From Methanosphaera stadtmanae (GTDB lineage: Archaea > Methanobacteriota > Methanobacteria > Methanobacteriales > Methanobacteriaceae), in assembly GCA_015062805.1 (NCBI GenBank), contig SUTQ01000003.1, positions 1 through 64,000 on the forward strand: 64,000 nucleotides of DNA, given 5' to 3'. Under the pieces are notes generated by a model. It did not search any database, had not been told where the DNA came from, and was given only the letters and a program-made list of their open reading frames with translations. Of the stretch, positions 45,808 through 54,120 are shown piece after piece (the stretch's first letter is position 1; every line of letters starts with the position of its first letter). Made by a program: the position numbers and the translations under genes.

Positions 45808-48669
45808 TTAATTATTTAGTTTTGAGTTTTCCTCGATTAGTTTAATGAAAGTCTTTACTCTATCTTCATATGTATGACCTGATACATCATTTATTATCTT
45901 TTCAGATTTATTTAAATTATCTTCAATAATCTGATCTAATTCTTCTTTCGTATTATAAGTGAATATTCTATTAGGGAATAATTCATTTATTCCTTCTACA
46001 TTATCTGAAATAACTATAGAACCACAAGCTATAGCATCGAATATTCTGTTTGATATAAAACCAAGTTCTCTCATATCTTCCCAATGGTCATTTAATAGTA
46101 TTTTACATGATGAATATGCTTGACGCAACATGTTATTAGGTATGTTTTCTCCTTTAATATATTCAGAATCGATTATTCCCGTCCAACCAGCACCATATAC
46201 TGATAAGTCATATTCAGTTGGGAGAAGATCCTTGATAATTTTTCGGTACTCATTTCTAGAATTTCCTACAAATAACAATTCTGATTCATATTTTTCATTG
46301 AAATCTGGATAAAATCTATTAATATCTGTACATTGGAACATACAATCAACTGGCTTATCCACATATTTTTTTATTTTATTTGTCCAAATTTTTGACGCTA
46401 TAAAAACATAGTCGTATAACTCATATTCCAATAAGGATACTGCTTCTGGATGTGATATATTCCACATAATATTGAAATGTTGGATTTTTGGCTCATAATA
46501 AGACAATCCTCTTAAAACGATTACTGTATCTACGAGCACATCCTCTGAATTGTTCCATTCTGGCAATAGTTGTATTTTTGTTGAATAACCTTTTTTTTCA
46601 AATCCCTTTTTTAATCCTTCAGCAACAAAATAATCTCCCCATTGATGTATTTGATCCCATGAAGGAACAGGTACTTTAATTGCTACTTTTGGTGTTTTAT
46701 AATATTTTTGCAATATCTTTTTAAGAAAATCAGCCCTATGTTTGTATGTGTGATTATCTAAAACTATTTTTTGAAGTAATTTAATTTTTTCAGCTCTTTT
46801 TTCAGGATTTTCCATATAATATTTGATTAATCCCATTAAATCTTCTTCAGAATGATATTCCGGAATTTGACCCCCAAATAATTCATTATTCCCATCAGTA
46901 CCATTTGTAATAACCAATTTTCCTGAAGAAAGTGTATCAAATACTCTGCTATTTACAGAAGCCCATTCCTTTGTAACATGATTTGCATCATCTATTACAA
47001 TTTTACAAGAGGAATAAACTTGGGGCATATCCAAATAATTTACGAACCCTTTATAATAATTAGATAATTTTGGTATTTTTTCCCAGTTAACACCATATAA
47101 ATTAAAAAGGTAATCCGTTGAATCAGGATTTAAGTAATCAATTATTTCACGTTTAGCATCCCAATAACTTCCTGTAAAACAATAATCACACAAATATTCC
47201 TTATCTTCTGGAATTTCAGCATTAAACATTGTATTATCTGATGCTAAAGGATATAATAAAGCTTCCATTCCTGTTTTTTCTTTTATAAAATCACATGCTT
47301 TTTGACTACTTGCAAGGATTATATCATATTTAATAAATGAAGGATTTTCTAACCATCTTTCAAACCAATTTCTTAACCAAGCTATTTTAACTAATAACCC
47401 ATTTTTACATTTTACTTTACTTAAATCATATGCATCAAGCAATGATATTAAAATATCAACATCTTCATCAACGACATACCAATCATTTTCTTCATCAGAG
47501 GATATTCTTGATTGATATTTAATCTCCCAACCAAATTTTTTTAATTGATTTGCTAGAGTTAATGCAGTGAAATAGTCTCCTGCCGTAGTGTTTTCGTCTG
47601 ATTGAGTTACAACAAAAGATACCGTGAAGTTTTTATCAGAGAAAATATGTTCATTTTTTAATTTATCATCTATAAGTTTTTTTCTTAACCACTTATTCCA
47701 TTTTTTGATAAAAATATTTTGATTATTTAAACGTCTTTCTATAACATCCTTTCTATCATTTTTTTCTTGAGTTCCAAACTCATAATGATATAATACAGAT
47801 TGAGGATTGTATATGTTTTTATAACCCTTTTTATATAATTTTAAACATAAATCAACATCTTCATATCCATAAATATAACCTTCATCAAATCCACCAACTT
47901 CAATATAAACAGATTTTTTTATCAATAGACATGCAGCTGTTACTGCAATAATTTCTTCTTCTGTAAATTTGTTAGTTAAATCAGAATAATTTACACCATT
48001 ATCCCTATTAAATGGTTTTATATAACCATTACCCTCTTTAAATATTATTCCAGAATGTTGTATTGTATAGGATTTATCTTTATTTAATGTTGAAGATTCA
48101 CAATTGGGGTATATTAATTTAGAACCTACTGCACCTACATTTTCATTTGACAACATTGTATTTAAAAGATGATTTAACCAACCATCCAATGGTTTAATAT
48201 CGTTATTTAAAAATAAAAGATAGTCTCCTTTAGAAATTTCAACTGCTTGATTATTGGCATGTGAAAAACTATGATTTTGATTATTTTGAATCAATGAAAT
48301 AGGTAATTTAGTAAAACTTTTAATTAATTCTATGGAATTATCAGTTGAATCATTATCTACTATAATTAGCTCATAATTTAAATGAATTGTCTCATCAATA
48401 ACACTTAATAATCGTTTTAAATGAGTTTCACCATTTCTATTAATAATTATTATCGATACTAAAGGAGAATTTTCAAATAAGGGAATATCATTATTCTGAT
48501 TATCAAAATTTATTAAATCAATAACATTTGTTTCATCATCAATAACCATAGTACTATTATCTGATAATAGAGTTCCATTAAACTCAACATTTTCATCTAA
48601 ATTATTGACTAAAAATTCTTTTGAATTATTATTATGAACGTTTTTATTATTTAAATTAAAAATTCCCAT
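45808..48669 (-). CDS. Multidomain glycosyltransferase: GT2 plus two CgeB-like GT-B parts
   Basis: 953 residues. An Asn-rich N-terminus of about 60 residues leads into a GT2 domain (about 65-330) with VSIIIINRNGETHLKRLL, LIIVDNDSTDNSIELI, GDYLLFLNNDIKPLDGWL and GYEDVDLCLKLYKKGYKN, all key residues intact. Next comes a GT-B-like part (about 345-660) and another (about 680-950), each ending with a similar acceptor/donor motif: NSRVFDTLSSGKLVITN and SNRIFDAIACGSIVISD, as in CgeB-like proteins. GAGGGAA precedes the ATG. It lies 67 bp upstream of the giant gene on the same strand and they are probably co-transcribed. Confidence 0.88.
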   Translation of the reverse strand: MGIFNLNNKNVHNNNSKEFLVNNLDENVEFNGTLLSDNSTMVIDDETNVIDLINFDNQNNDIPLFENSPLVSIIIINRNGETHLKRLLSVIDETIHLNYELIIVDNDSTDNSIELIKSFTKLPISLIQNNQNHSFSHANNQAVEISKGDYLLFLNNDIKPLDGWLNHLLNTMLSNENVGAVGSKLIYPNCESSTLNKDKSYTIQHSGIIFKEGNGYIKPFNRDNGVNYSDLTNKFTEEEIIAVTAACLLIKKSVYIEVGGFDEGYIYGYEDVDLCLKLYKKGYKNIYNPQSVLYHYEFGTQEKNDRKDVIERRLNNQNIFIKKWNKWLRKKLIDDKLKNEHIFSDKNFTVSFVVTQSDENTTAGDYFTALTLANQLKKFGWEIKYQSRISSDEENDWYVVDEDVDILISLLDAYDLSKVKCKNGLLVKIAWLRNWFERWLENPSFIKYDIILASSQKACDFIKEKTGMEALLYPLASDNTMFNAEIPEDKEYLCDYCFTGSYWDAKREIIDYLNPDSTDYLFNLYGVNWEKIPKLSNYYKGFVNYLDMPQVYSSCKIVIDDANHVTKEWASVNSRVFDTLSSGKLVITNGTDGNNELFGGQIPEYHSEEDLMGLIKYYMENPEKRAEKIKLLQKIVLDNHTYKHRADFLKKILQKYYKTPKVAIKVPVPSWDQIHQWGDYFVAEGLKKGFEKKGYSTKIQLLPEWNNSEDVLVDTVIVLRGLSYYEPKIQHFNIMWNISHPEAVSLLEYELYDYVFIASKIWTNKIKKYVDKPVDCMFQCTDINRFYPDFNEKYESELLFVGNSRNEYRKIIKDLLPTEYDLSVYGAGWTGIIDSEYIKGENIPNNMLRQAYSSCKILLNDHWEDMRELGFISNRIFDAIACGSIVISDNVEGINELFPNRIFTYNTKEELDQIIEDNLNKSEKIINDVSGHTYEDRVKTFIKLIEENSKLNN

Positions 48670-48996
48670 TATAATTCCCTCATTTATCTAAGAAAATATC
48701 AATTGATAATATATTTTAACCTATTAATTAAAAAAGTTTCTTAAATTTAAGTCTTTATAATAAGTAACTATATTAAAATTTTTTAAATACTATCCTATCA
48801 CTAATTATTCAGTTAAAAAACATTCAAATAAGTTTTAACGATACATTAAAAAGGATATATAACTTCAGAGAAAAAAATAATATAGAGTTATATTTGAATA
48901 AAAAATATGGTTTATATCGGGGTTACCCCATTTTTTATTAGAATACTATTTAAATATAACAATTTAAAATTACATTTTTTTTAAGAGGGTGTTAGT
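48670..48996. other. Divergent promoter region between glycosyltransferase and NFACT genes
   Basis: 327 bp, no gene. Contains the Shine-Dalgarno sequence GAGGGTG (48985-48991) of the NFACT gene. No clear palindrome beyond short AT runs; GGGGTTACCCC (48919-48929) is a GC-rich short palindrome that stands out from its surroundings. Confidence 0.5.
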
Positions 48997-51012
48997 ATTA
49001 AATCAATGTCTAATGTGGATATTTACAGAATCGTTAAAGAATTAAATGAAGAAATTATTGGTACACGAATTGACAAGTCTTATCAACCAACTTATGATAC
49101 TATTCGTATAAAACTTAGAAAAGCTGGTGAAGGACGTAAAGATTTAGTTATGCAAGCAGGTGTTCGCATACATCTCACCGACTACCCTCAACCTAACCCA
49201 ACTATTCCACCAAACTTTCCTATGTTATTAAGAAAACATCTTAGTGGTGGAACTATTACTGAAATCAAACAACATAATTTTGATAGAATCGTTGAAATTA
49301 CTGTTCAAAAGAATGTATTATACACAATTATTGTAGAACTTTTTAGTAAAGGAAATGTTATCCTTCTTGATGAAAATAGAAACATTATCTCCCCTCTAAA
49401 ACATAGAAAATGGCAAGATCGTAAAGTTACTTCACATGAAGAATACAAATATCCTCCAGAAAAAGGAATTAATATTAATGATACAAATCCTAATGAAATT
49501 AAGGAAGTTCTTGAATCATCTGATGCTGATGTAACTCGTACAATTGCTATGAATGGTTTAGGTGGTCTTTATGCAGAAGAAGTTATCAGTTTCACCAACA
49601 TCGAAAAAACTAAACTTGCTAAAGAGTTAACAAATGATGAAATTGTTGAACTTGATAATGCGATAAAAGAATTATTCAAAAGAATAGAAAACGAACCGAA
49701 TCCTCAGATAATTCTAGATAAAAATGATAACACAAAAAATAAAGATTTAGTCCCAATTAATCTAAACAAATATAAGGAAAATGAATCCAAACCTTTTGAA
49801 AACTTCAATATTGCTGCAGATGAATTTTATAGTAAAAAAATTGTTAATGATATAAAAAGTCAAGAGGAAGATGCTTGGGCAAAACGTATTGGAAAATTCG
49901 AAAAACGTTTAAAAATGCAGGAAGAATCCTTGCAAGGTTTTTATAAGACAATTGAAGATACCCAACATAAAGGTGATACAATATATGCACATTATAATGA
50001 TATTCAAGGAATTCTTGATGTTATATCAAAAGCTAGATTAAAGTATTCCTGGAAAGAAATCAGCAGTATAATCAAAAAATCAAAGAAAGAAAAAAATGTT
50101 CCAGAACTTAGTATGATTGAAACTGTTGATAAAATGGGTGTATTAAGTCTTAAACTTGATGATGTTGTTGTACAGATTGATAGCAACATAGGTATTCCAG
50201 AAAGTGCTGAAAAATATTATAATAAGGGTAAAAAAGCTAAACGAAAAATAAATGGAGTAACTGAAGCTATAAAAAACACAAAAAAAGAGATTACACGACT
50301 TGAAAATAAAAAAGAAATAGCTATCGAAGAATTAAAAGAGAAACAAAAACCTAAAGAAAAACGTGAATTGAAATGGTATGAAAAAATTAGATGGTTTATT
50401 AGTCGTGACGGTTATCTTGTAATAGGTGGAAGAGATGCTAATAGTAATGAACAAGTAGTGAAGAAATACTCTAAAAATAATGATATTTATCTTCACTGTG
50501 ACATCCATGGAGCTCCATCCACAATTATACAAAATAACGGTGATGCAGAGATTCCTGAAAGTACTCTATATGATGCTGCTTGTTTTGCCAGTAGTTACAG
50601 TAGTGCCTGGAGTGAAGGCTTTAGCAGTTATGATTCATATTGGGTAACTTTGGATCAAGTATCTAAAACCCCTGAAACTGGAGAATATCTTAAAAAAGGT
50701 TCTTTTGTAATCCGAGGACGAAAAAACTTTATTAGAAATGTTCCGGTGTTAATAGCAATAGGTATTGTGGATTATGATAACGATAAACGAATCATGGCAG
50801 GTCCTGTTCAGTGTGTAGAACAGATGAGTGAAAATTTTGTTATAGTTAAACCAGGATTTACTAAAAAAGAGCGCATATCCAAAGAAATATTAAACAAAAT
50901 TGATAAAAATAAAGTATTTGGCGTGGATGATATCGTACGCAATTTACCAAGTGGTAAATGTGATTTACTTGACATACGAGAGTATAAACAAAAATACGGA
51001 AAGATTAGATAA
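48997..51012 (+). CDS. NFACT family protein (Rqc2/NEMF homologue), likely ATT start
   Basis: 671 residues if started at ATT (48997): ATT-AAA-TCA-ATG gives (M)KSMSNVDIYRIVKEL, the usual archaeal NFACT beginning (MKxMSxxD). GAGGGTG lies five bases before the ATT; the ATG at 49006 would be 14 bases away. Residues 1-240 are the NFACT-N domain (LRKHLSGGTITEIKQHNFDRI), followed by a long coiled coil (about 280-470) and NFACT-R (WFISRDGYLVIGGRDANSNE, DIYLHCDIHGAPS). Homologues act in ribosome-associated quality control, binding the 50S subunit with peptidyl-tRNA. Confidence 0.93.
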   Translation: MKSMSNVDIYRIVKELNEEIIGTRIDKSYQPTYDTIRIKLRKAGEGRKDLVMQAGVRIHLTDYPQPNPTIPPNFPMLLRKHLSGGTITEIKQHNFDRIVEITVQKNVLYTIIVELFSKGNVILLDENRNIISPLKHRKWQDRKVTSHEEYKYPPEKGININDTNPNEIKEVLESSDADVTRTIAMNGLGGLYAEEVISFTNIEKTKLAKELTNDEIVELDNAIKELFKRIENEPNPQIILDKNDNTKNKDLVPINLNKYKENESKPFENFNIAADEFYSKKIVNDIKSQEEDAWAKRIGKFEKRLKMQEESLQGFYKTIEDTQHKGDTIYAHYNDIQGILDVISKARLKYSWKEISSIIKKSKKEKNVPELSMIETVDKMGVLSLKLDDVVVQIDSNIGIPESAEKYYNKGKKAKRKINGVTEAIKNTKKEITRLENKKEIAIEELKEKQKPKEKRELKWYEKIRWFISRDGYLVIGGRDANSNEQVVKKYSKNNDIYLHCDIHGAPSTIIQNNGDAEIPESTLYDAACFASSYSSAWSEGFSSYDSYWVTLDQVSKTPETGEYLKKGSFVIRGRKNFIRNVPVLIAIGIVDYDNDKRIMAGPVQCVEQMSENFVIVKPGFTKKERISKEILNKIDKNKVFGVDDIVRNLPSGKCDLLDIREYKQKYGKIR

Positions 51013-51120
51013 GAAATCGTTAACAAAAAACATATTTCTTAATTTTTTAAATAGGATATAATTTGTCAAATCTTTCCATCTAATTATTTCTTTATAAAAA
51101 TTAATATATAAATATTTCAA

Positions 51121-51825
51121 TTATTCCTCTTCGTATTCTTCACCAGGTTGTAAGATTACAGTAAATGTTCCTATACTTTCATCTTCAACAAATTTTGCAA
51201 ATAAATTTGCATCCTGTTCTATTGCTTCAAATGTATTATAATGCATTGGAATAACTATCCTTGATTGTAACCAAGAAGCTGCTATTGCTGCATCTTCAAT
51301 TCCCATTGTGAATTTATCACCGATTGGTAACAATGAAATATCTGGTTGATATATGTCACCTATAACCATTTTCATATCACCAAAGAGTCCTGTATCTCCG
51401 GCATGATAAATTTTTTTACCACTTTCCAAAGTTACAACAAAGCCTGTTGCTACTCCACCCTCTTCCATATCTTCCAAAAAGTCCATACCAGAGGAATGTC
51501 TTGCATCAGTCATTGTTACACTTACAAGTTCATTTATTGATACTGTTCCACCAATATTCATACCAATAGCATTTAATCCTTGTTTTTGTACAAATGTTGC
51601 TATTTCATGTGTTGCTATAACTGTTGCACCAGAATTATTTGCTATTTCTAATGCATCCCCAAAGTGGTCTACATGTCCATGAGTAACTAATATCACATCA
51701 GGATTCATTGTTTCAACAGCTGTAGTACATACAGGATTTCCACTTATAAACGGATCTATTAAAATTTTCATTCCTTCTTCAGAAGTAATTTGAAATGCAG
51801 AATGTCCAAAATATTCTATTTTCAC
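51121..51825 (-). CDS. UPF0173 metal-dependent hydrolase (metallo-beta-lactamase fold)
   Basis: About 234 residues from GTG at 51825; GGTGAT lies four bases before it, and the protein then begins KIEYFGHSAFQI as in its family. A GTG nine bases upstream is part of that signal. Motifs: FGHSAF, LIDPFISGNP, VTHGHVDHFGDA (metal-binding HxHxDH), DARHSSG, YHAGDTG and PMHYNTF. The family is unassigned metal hydrolases. Convergent with NFACT, 108 bp away. Confidence 0.93.
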   Translation of the reverse strand: MKIEYFGHSAFQITSEEGMKILIDPFISGNPVCTTAVETMNPDVILVTHGHVDHFGDALEIANNSGATVIATHEIATFVQKQGLNAIGMNIGGTVSINELVSVTMTDARHSSGMDFLEDMEEGGVATGFVVTLESGKKIYHAGDTGLFGDMKMVIGDIYQPDISLLPIGDKFTMGIEDAAIAASWLQSRIVIPMHYNTFEAIEQDANLFAKFVEDESIGTFTVILQPGEEYEEE

Positions 51826-51851
51826 TAAAATCACCTTGGTTATAATTAAAA

Positions 51852-53000
51852 TTATATTTGTTTGATTTGCTTTATATTATTTTGAATAGTATTCAATGCA
51901 TTTTTTTTACCGTCATATAATAAGAACTTACTGTATAATTCATCATTTATTTTTATTGTATTTATGTTCTTCAAAGAATCATTAATTATTTCTAATAACT
52001 TTTCAGTATTGTTTATTTCAACAACTTGAGTTATTCCTGTTTTTTCCATTCTTTTTGAGTTTCGTTCTTGTTCAATATGATTTAAAATTGGCATCATTAT
52101 GTTAGGTTGCTTAATGGATAATAATTCCATGCTAGTTGTATGACCTGCCAACGTTATTGTTAAATCCGATAATTTCATCCATTCCACTAAATTATGCGTA
52201 AATTCATAGATTATTACTTTAGAATCATAATCATCAAATGAAGAGGTTTCAACTTCCAATCCAGTGAATATAATAATTTTATCAGCTTCAATACTTTTGG
52301 AAATATCACAAATATTCTTTATCATAATTTTTCCAAATTCACTTCCACCAATTGTAACGACCAATATCTTATCCTCATCATTTATATTATATTTTTGACG
52401 AATTTCATGTTTTGTTCCCAGTTCATTCGCATTATAATGTAATAATGGACCAATAAATTCTGTTTTATTTTTTAATTCTTCTGGTATTTCTATTACTCCT
52501 GGAATATCAGGAATCATTATTTTTTTACAACTCTTGGTTATTTCAATTATAAAACGTCTTATGCTTTTTTCAAAATATTTAATACTTTTCATTTGAGTAC
52601 TTTTTGAAAATCCAAATGTCAAATCATTAGTAATAATATAACAAGGAATGTTGAGAAATTTAGCTATAATTGGCATGGAATAATGTGAATCACATATAAT
52701 TACATTAGGTTTAGATTTTTTTATAATTCTTGATTCTTTATACATACTTTTTATAAAAGTAAAAGGAATATCTTTAGATTGTTTAATTGATTCTTCTATA
52801 TTTATTTCTCCATCATGACCTTCGAAATTCATTTTAGGTAATGAATACGTTTTGAAATTATATTTTTGTAAATATTTTAGTCCAGAACCGTAACTTGCAA
52901 ATTCTATATTGTGGCCATATTTTTTCAAATAGTTAGCTAACGCCAAATCCCTAGAAGAATGACCAATACCTACACCACAAGTTGTTATCAATATTTTCAT
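51852..53000 (-). CDS. GT-B glycosyltransferase, MJ1255-like
   Basis: 382 residues. MKILITTCGVGIGHSSRDLALANYL at the start and VTIGGSEFGK, NLVEWMKLSDLTITLAGHTTSMELLSIKQPNIMMP in the C-terminal half give the MurG/GT28-like GT-B fold; the last motif binds the nucleotide sugar. It resembles an archaeal family I recall as MJ1255. Donor and acceptor unknown. No signal or membrane helix, but a basic stretch (KSIKYFEKSIRRFIIEITK) could touch the membrane. Separate from the GT cluster by the NFACT gene; GTGAAA precedes the ATG. Confidence 0.82.
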   Translation of the reverse strand: MKILITTCGVGIGHSSRDLALANYLKKYGHNIEFASYGSGLKYLQKYNFKTYSLPKMNFEGHDGEINIEESIKQSKDIPFTFIKSMYKESRIIKKSKPNVIICDSHYSMPIIAKFLNIPCYIITNDLTFGFSKSTQMKSIKYFEKSIRRFIIEITKSCKKIMIPDIPGVIEIPEELKNKTEFIGPLLHYNANELGTKHEIRQKYNINDEDKILVVTIGGSEFGKIMIKNICDISKSIEADKIIIFTGLEVETSSFDDYDSKVIIYEFTHNLVEWMKLSDLTITLAGHTTSMELLSIKQPNIMMPILNHIEQERNSKRMEKTGITQVVEINNTEKLLEIINDSLKNINTIKINDELYSKFLLYDGKKNALNTIQNNIKQIKQI

Positions 53001-53084
53001 ATATATTTCACATTTTACTTGATTAAAAAAAATAAATCTTATAATTATTTTATTTCATTTATTTAAAATAATTTTATCTAAAAA

Positions 53085-53156
53085 AAGTATTACAAAATAT
53101 CGTAATCAGTAATACTTATATTGAAGTAATACATAAATATTAAATAAGTAATACAT
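53085..53156 (+). promoter_or_regulatory. Cluster of AGTAATAC motifs before the small pilin-like genes
   Basis: Line of similar sites: AGTATTAC, then GTAATC, then AGTAATACT, AAGTAATACAT and AAGTAATACAT, in both orientations, between the glycosyltransferase start and the pilin-like gene. One AT-rich part can serve as TATA box. Same core as upstream of the metal ATPase and adhesin genes. Confidence 0.5.
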
Positions 53157-53169
53157 AGGAGGTGTAAAT

Positions 53170-53352
53170 ATTAATATCATTAACGATGAACATGGACAAG
53201 GTGCTGCAGAATATATTTTATTATTTGGTGGAGTAATCATCATAGCTCTAGTAGCTATGAACATATATTCAAATTATTTCTCAGATACTAATACATTCAG
53301 TGCAAAAGATGATGCAGAACAGATACGATCCAATTTAACAAATAAAACTTAA
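53170..53352 (+). CDS. Very small class III pilin-like protein, likely ATT start
   Basis: 60 residues if it begins at ATT (53170), which is five bases after AGGAGGTG; no ATG, GTG or TTG is available in frame between the Shine-Dalgarno sequence and the signal. The sequence reads INIINDEHGQGAAEYILL and continues FGGVIIIALVAMNIYSNYFSD, a textbook class III signal peptide (Gly-Gln cleavage, E-Y at +4/+5) followed by a helix and a short polar tail. After processing only about 50 residues remain, enough for a pilin helix core. The next pilin-like gene starts 2 bp after the stop. Confidence 0.85.
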   Translation: MNIINDEHGQGAAEYILLFGGVIIIALVAMNIYSNYFSDTNTFSAKDDAEQIRSNLTNKT

Positions 53353-53354
53353 TT

Positions 53355-53534
53355 ATGAAAATTATAGCAGACAACAATGGACAGATAAGTGCTGAATTAA
53401 TCTTAATATTATCAACAATGATTATGATAGTTCTTATAACTGCATATTACACAACAAATATTTTAAATGATATAACAAATCATACACAAATAGTAATAAA
53501 AAAAGGTAGAGAAATGATTTTAAGTCAATTATAA
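53355..53534 (+). CDS. Second very small class III pilin-like protein
   Basis: 59 residues. MKIIADNNGQISAELILILS is again a class III signal peptide with Gly-Gln and a Glu at +5, but it has E-L instead of E-Y. The helix continues TMIMIVLITAYYTTNIL and a basic tail (KKGREMILSQL) ends the protein. The ATG is 2 bp after the upstream stop. Its last 6 bp overlap the end of coaD on the other strand. It is likely a minor pilin and a substrate of the peptidase encoded at 26636. Confidence 0.85.
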   Translation: MKIIADNNGQISAELILILSTMIMIVLITAYYTTNILNDITNHTQIVIKKGREMILSQL

Positions 53535-53987
53535 CGTTTTACCAACACTGTCAATCTCACCTTTTCTGATACGTGTTGAAGAAATAGGGATTCCATCACT
53601 AGCTAAAACCCATTCTATAACAATTATATCCAATAACTTAAAATTTTTTTGAAAACGAACTTCATTAATTTTCAAAGCGGTTTTTTCAGTTTCTTTACTT
53701 ACAACTATAGCATCAATAGTAGAATCTTTATCTGCAGTCCCATAAGCATCAAAAATCTCTTTAATTTCATAAGGAACCTTATATTTTCTTACAAAACTAT
53801 TAATTCTATTTACTCTAATAGAATATAATTCAATTTCATGATTTTTATTTGATGCGAAACGATCTGATGTAACTCCAATAAGAACTTCTTCACCCATTTT
53901 AAAAGCAGTACTTAATAATTTTTCATGTCCCCTATGGAACTTATCAAAAGTTCCACCAACTGCTATTTTTTTATATTTCTTATCCAA
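53529..53987 (-). CDS. coaD: Phosphopantetheine adenylyltransferase (archaeal type)
   Basis: 152 residues. VGGTFDKFHRGHEKLL is the nucleotidyl-transferase motif with HxGH; SSTRIRKG ends the active site; IDAIVVSKET is the middle. It converts phosphopantetheine and ATP to dephospho-CoA. The start is a TTG with GGTGGGG upstream. Convergent 6-bp overlap with the small pilin-like gene. Confidence 0.94.
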   Translation of the reverse strand: MDKKYKKIAVGGTFDKFHRGHEKLLSTAFKMGEEVLIGVTSDRFASNKNHEIELYSIRVNRINSFVRKYKVPYEIKEIFDAYGTADKDSTIDAIVVSKETEKTALKINEVRFQKNFKLLDIIVIEWVLASDGIPISSTRIRKGEIDSVGKTL

Positions 53988-54120
53988 AATACATCCCCAC
54001 CAGATTATATATGAAATTATATTAGTAATGATTATTAAAAATAATGTAATTTAAACACTTCTTAAAAAAATAATAATTATTAAATACAATATAATTATTA
54101 CAGAATAATGGAATAAAAAA

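Noticed and set aside
39021-48669. Polyketide or nonribosomal peptide megasynthase
   Set aside because: The very long frames suggested this at first, but the motifs are of GT2, GT4, CgeB-like and DUF616 type, with no carrier or condensation domains.
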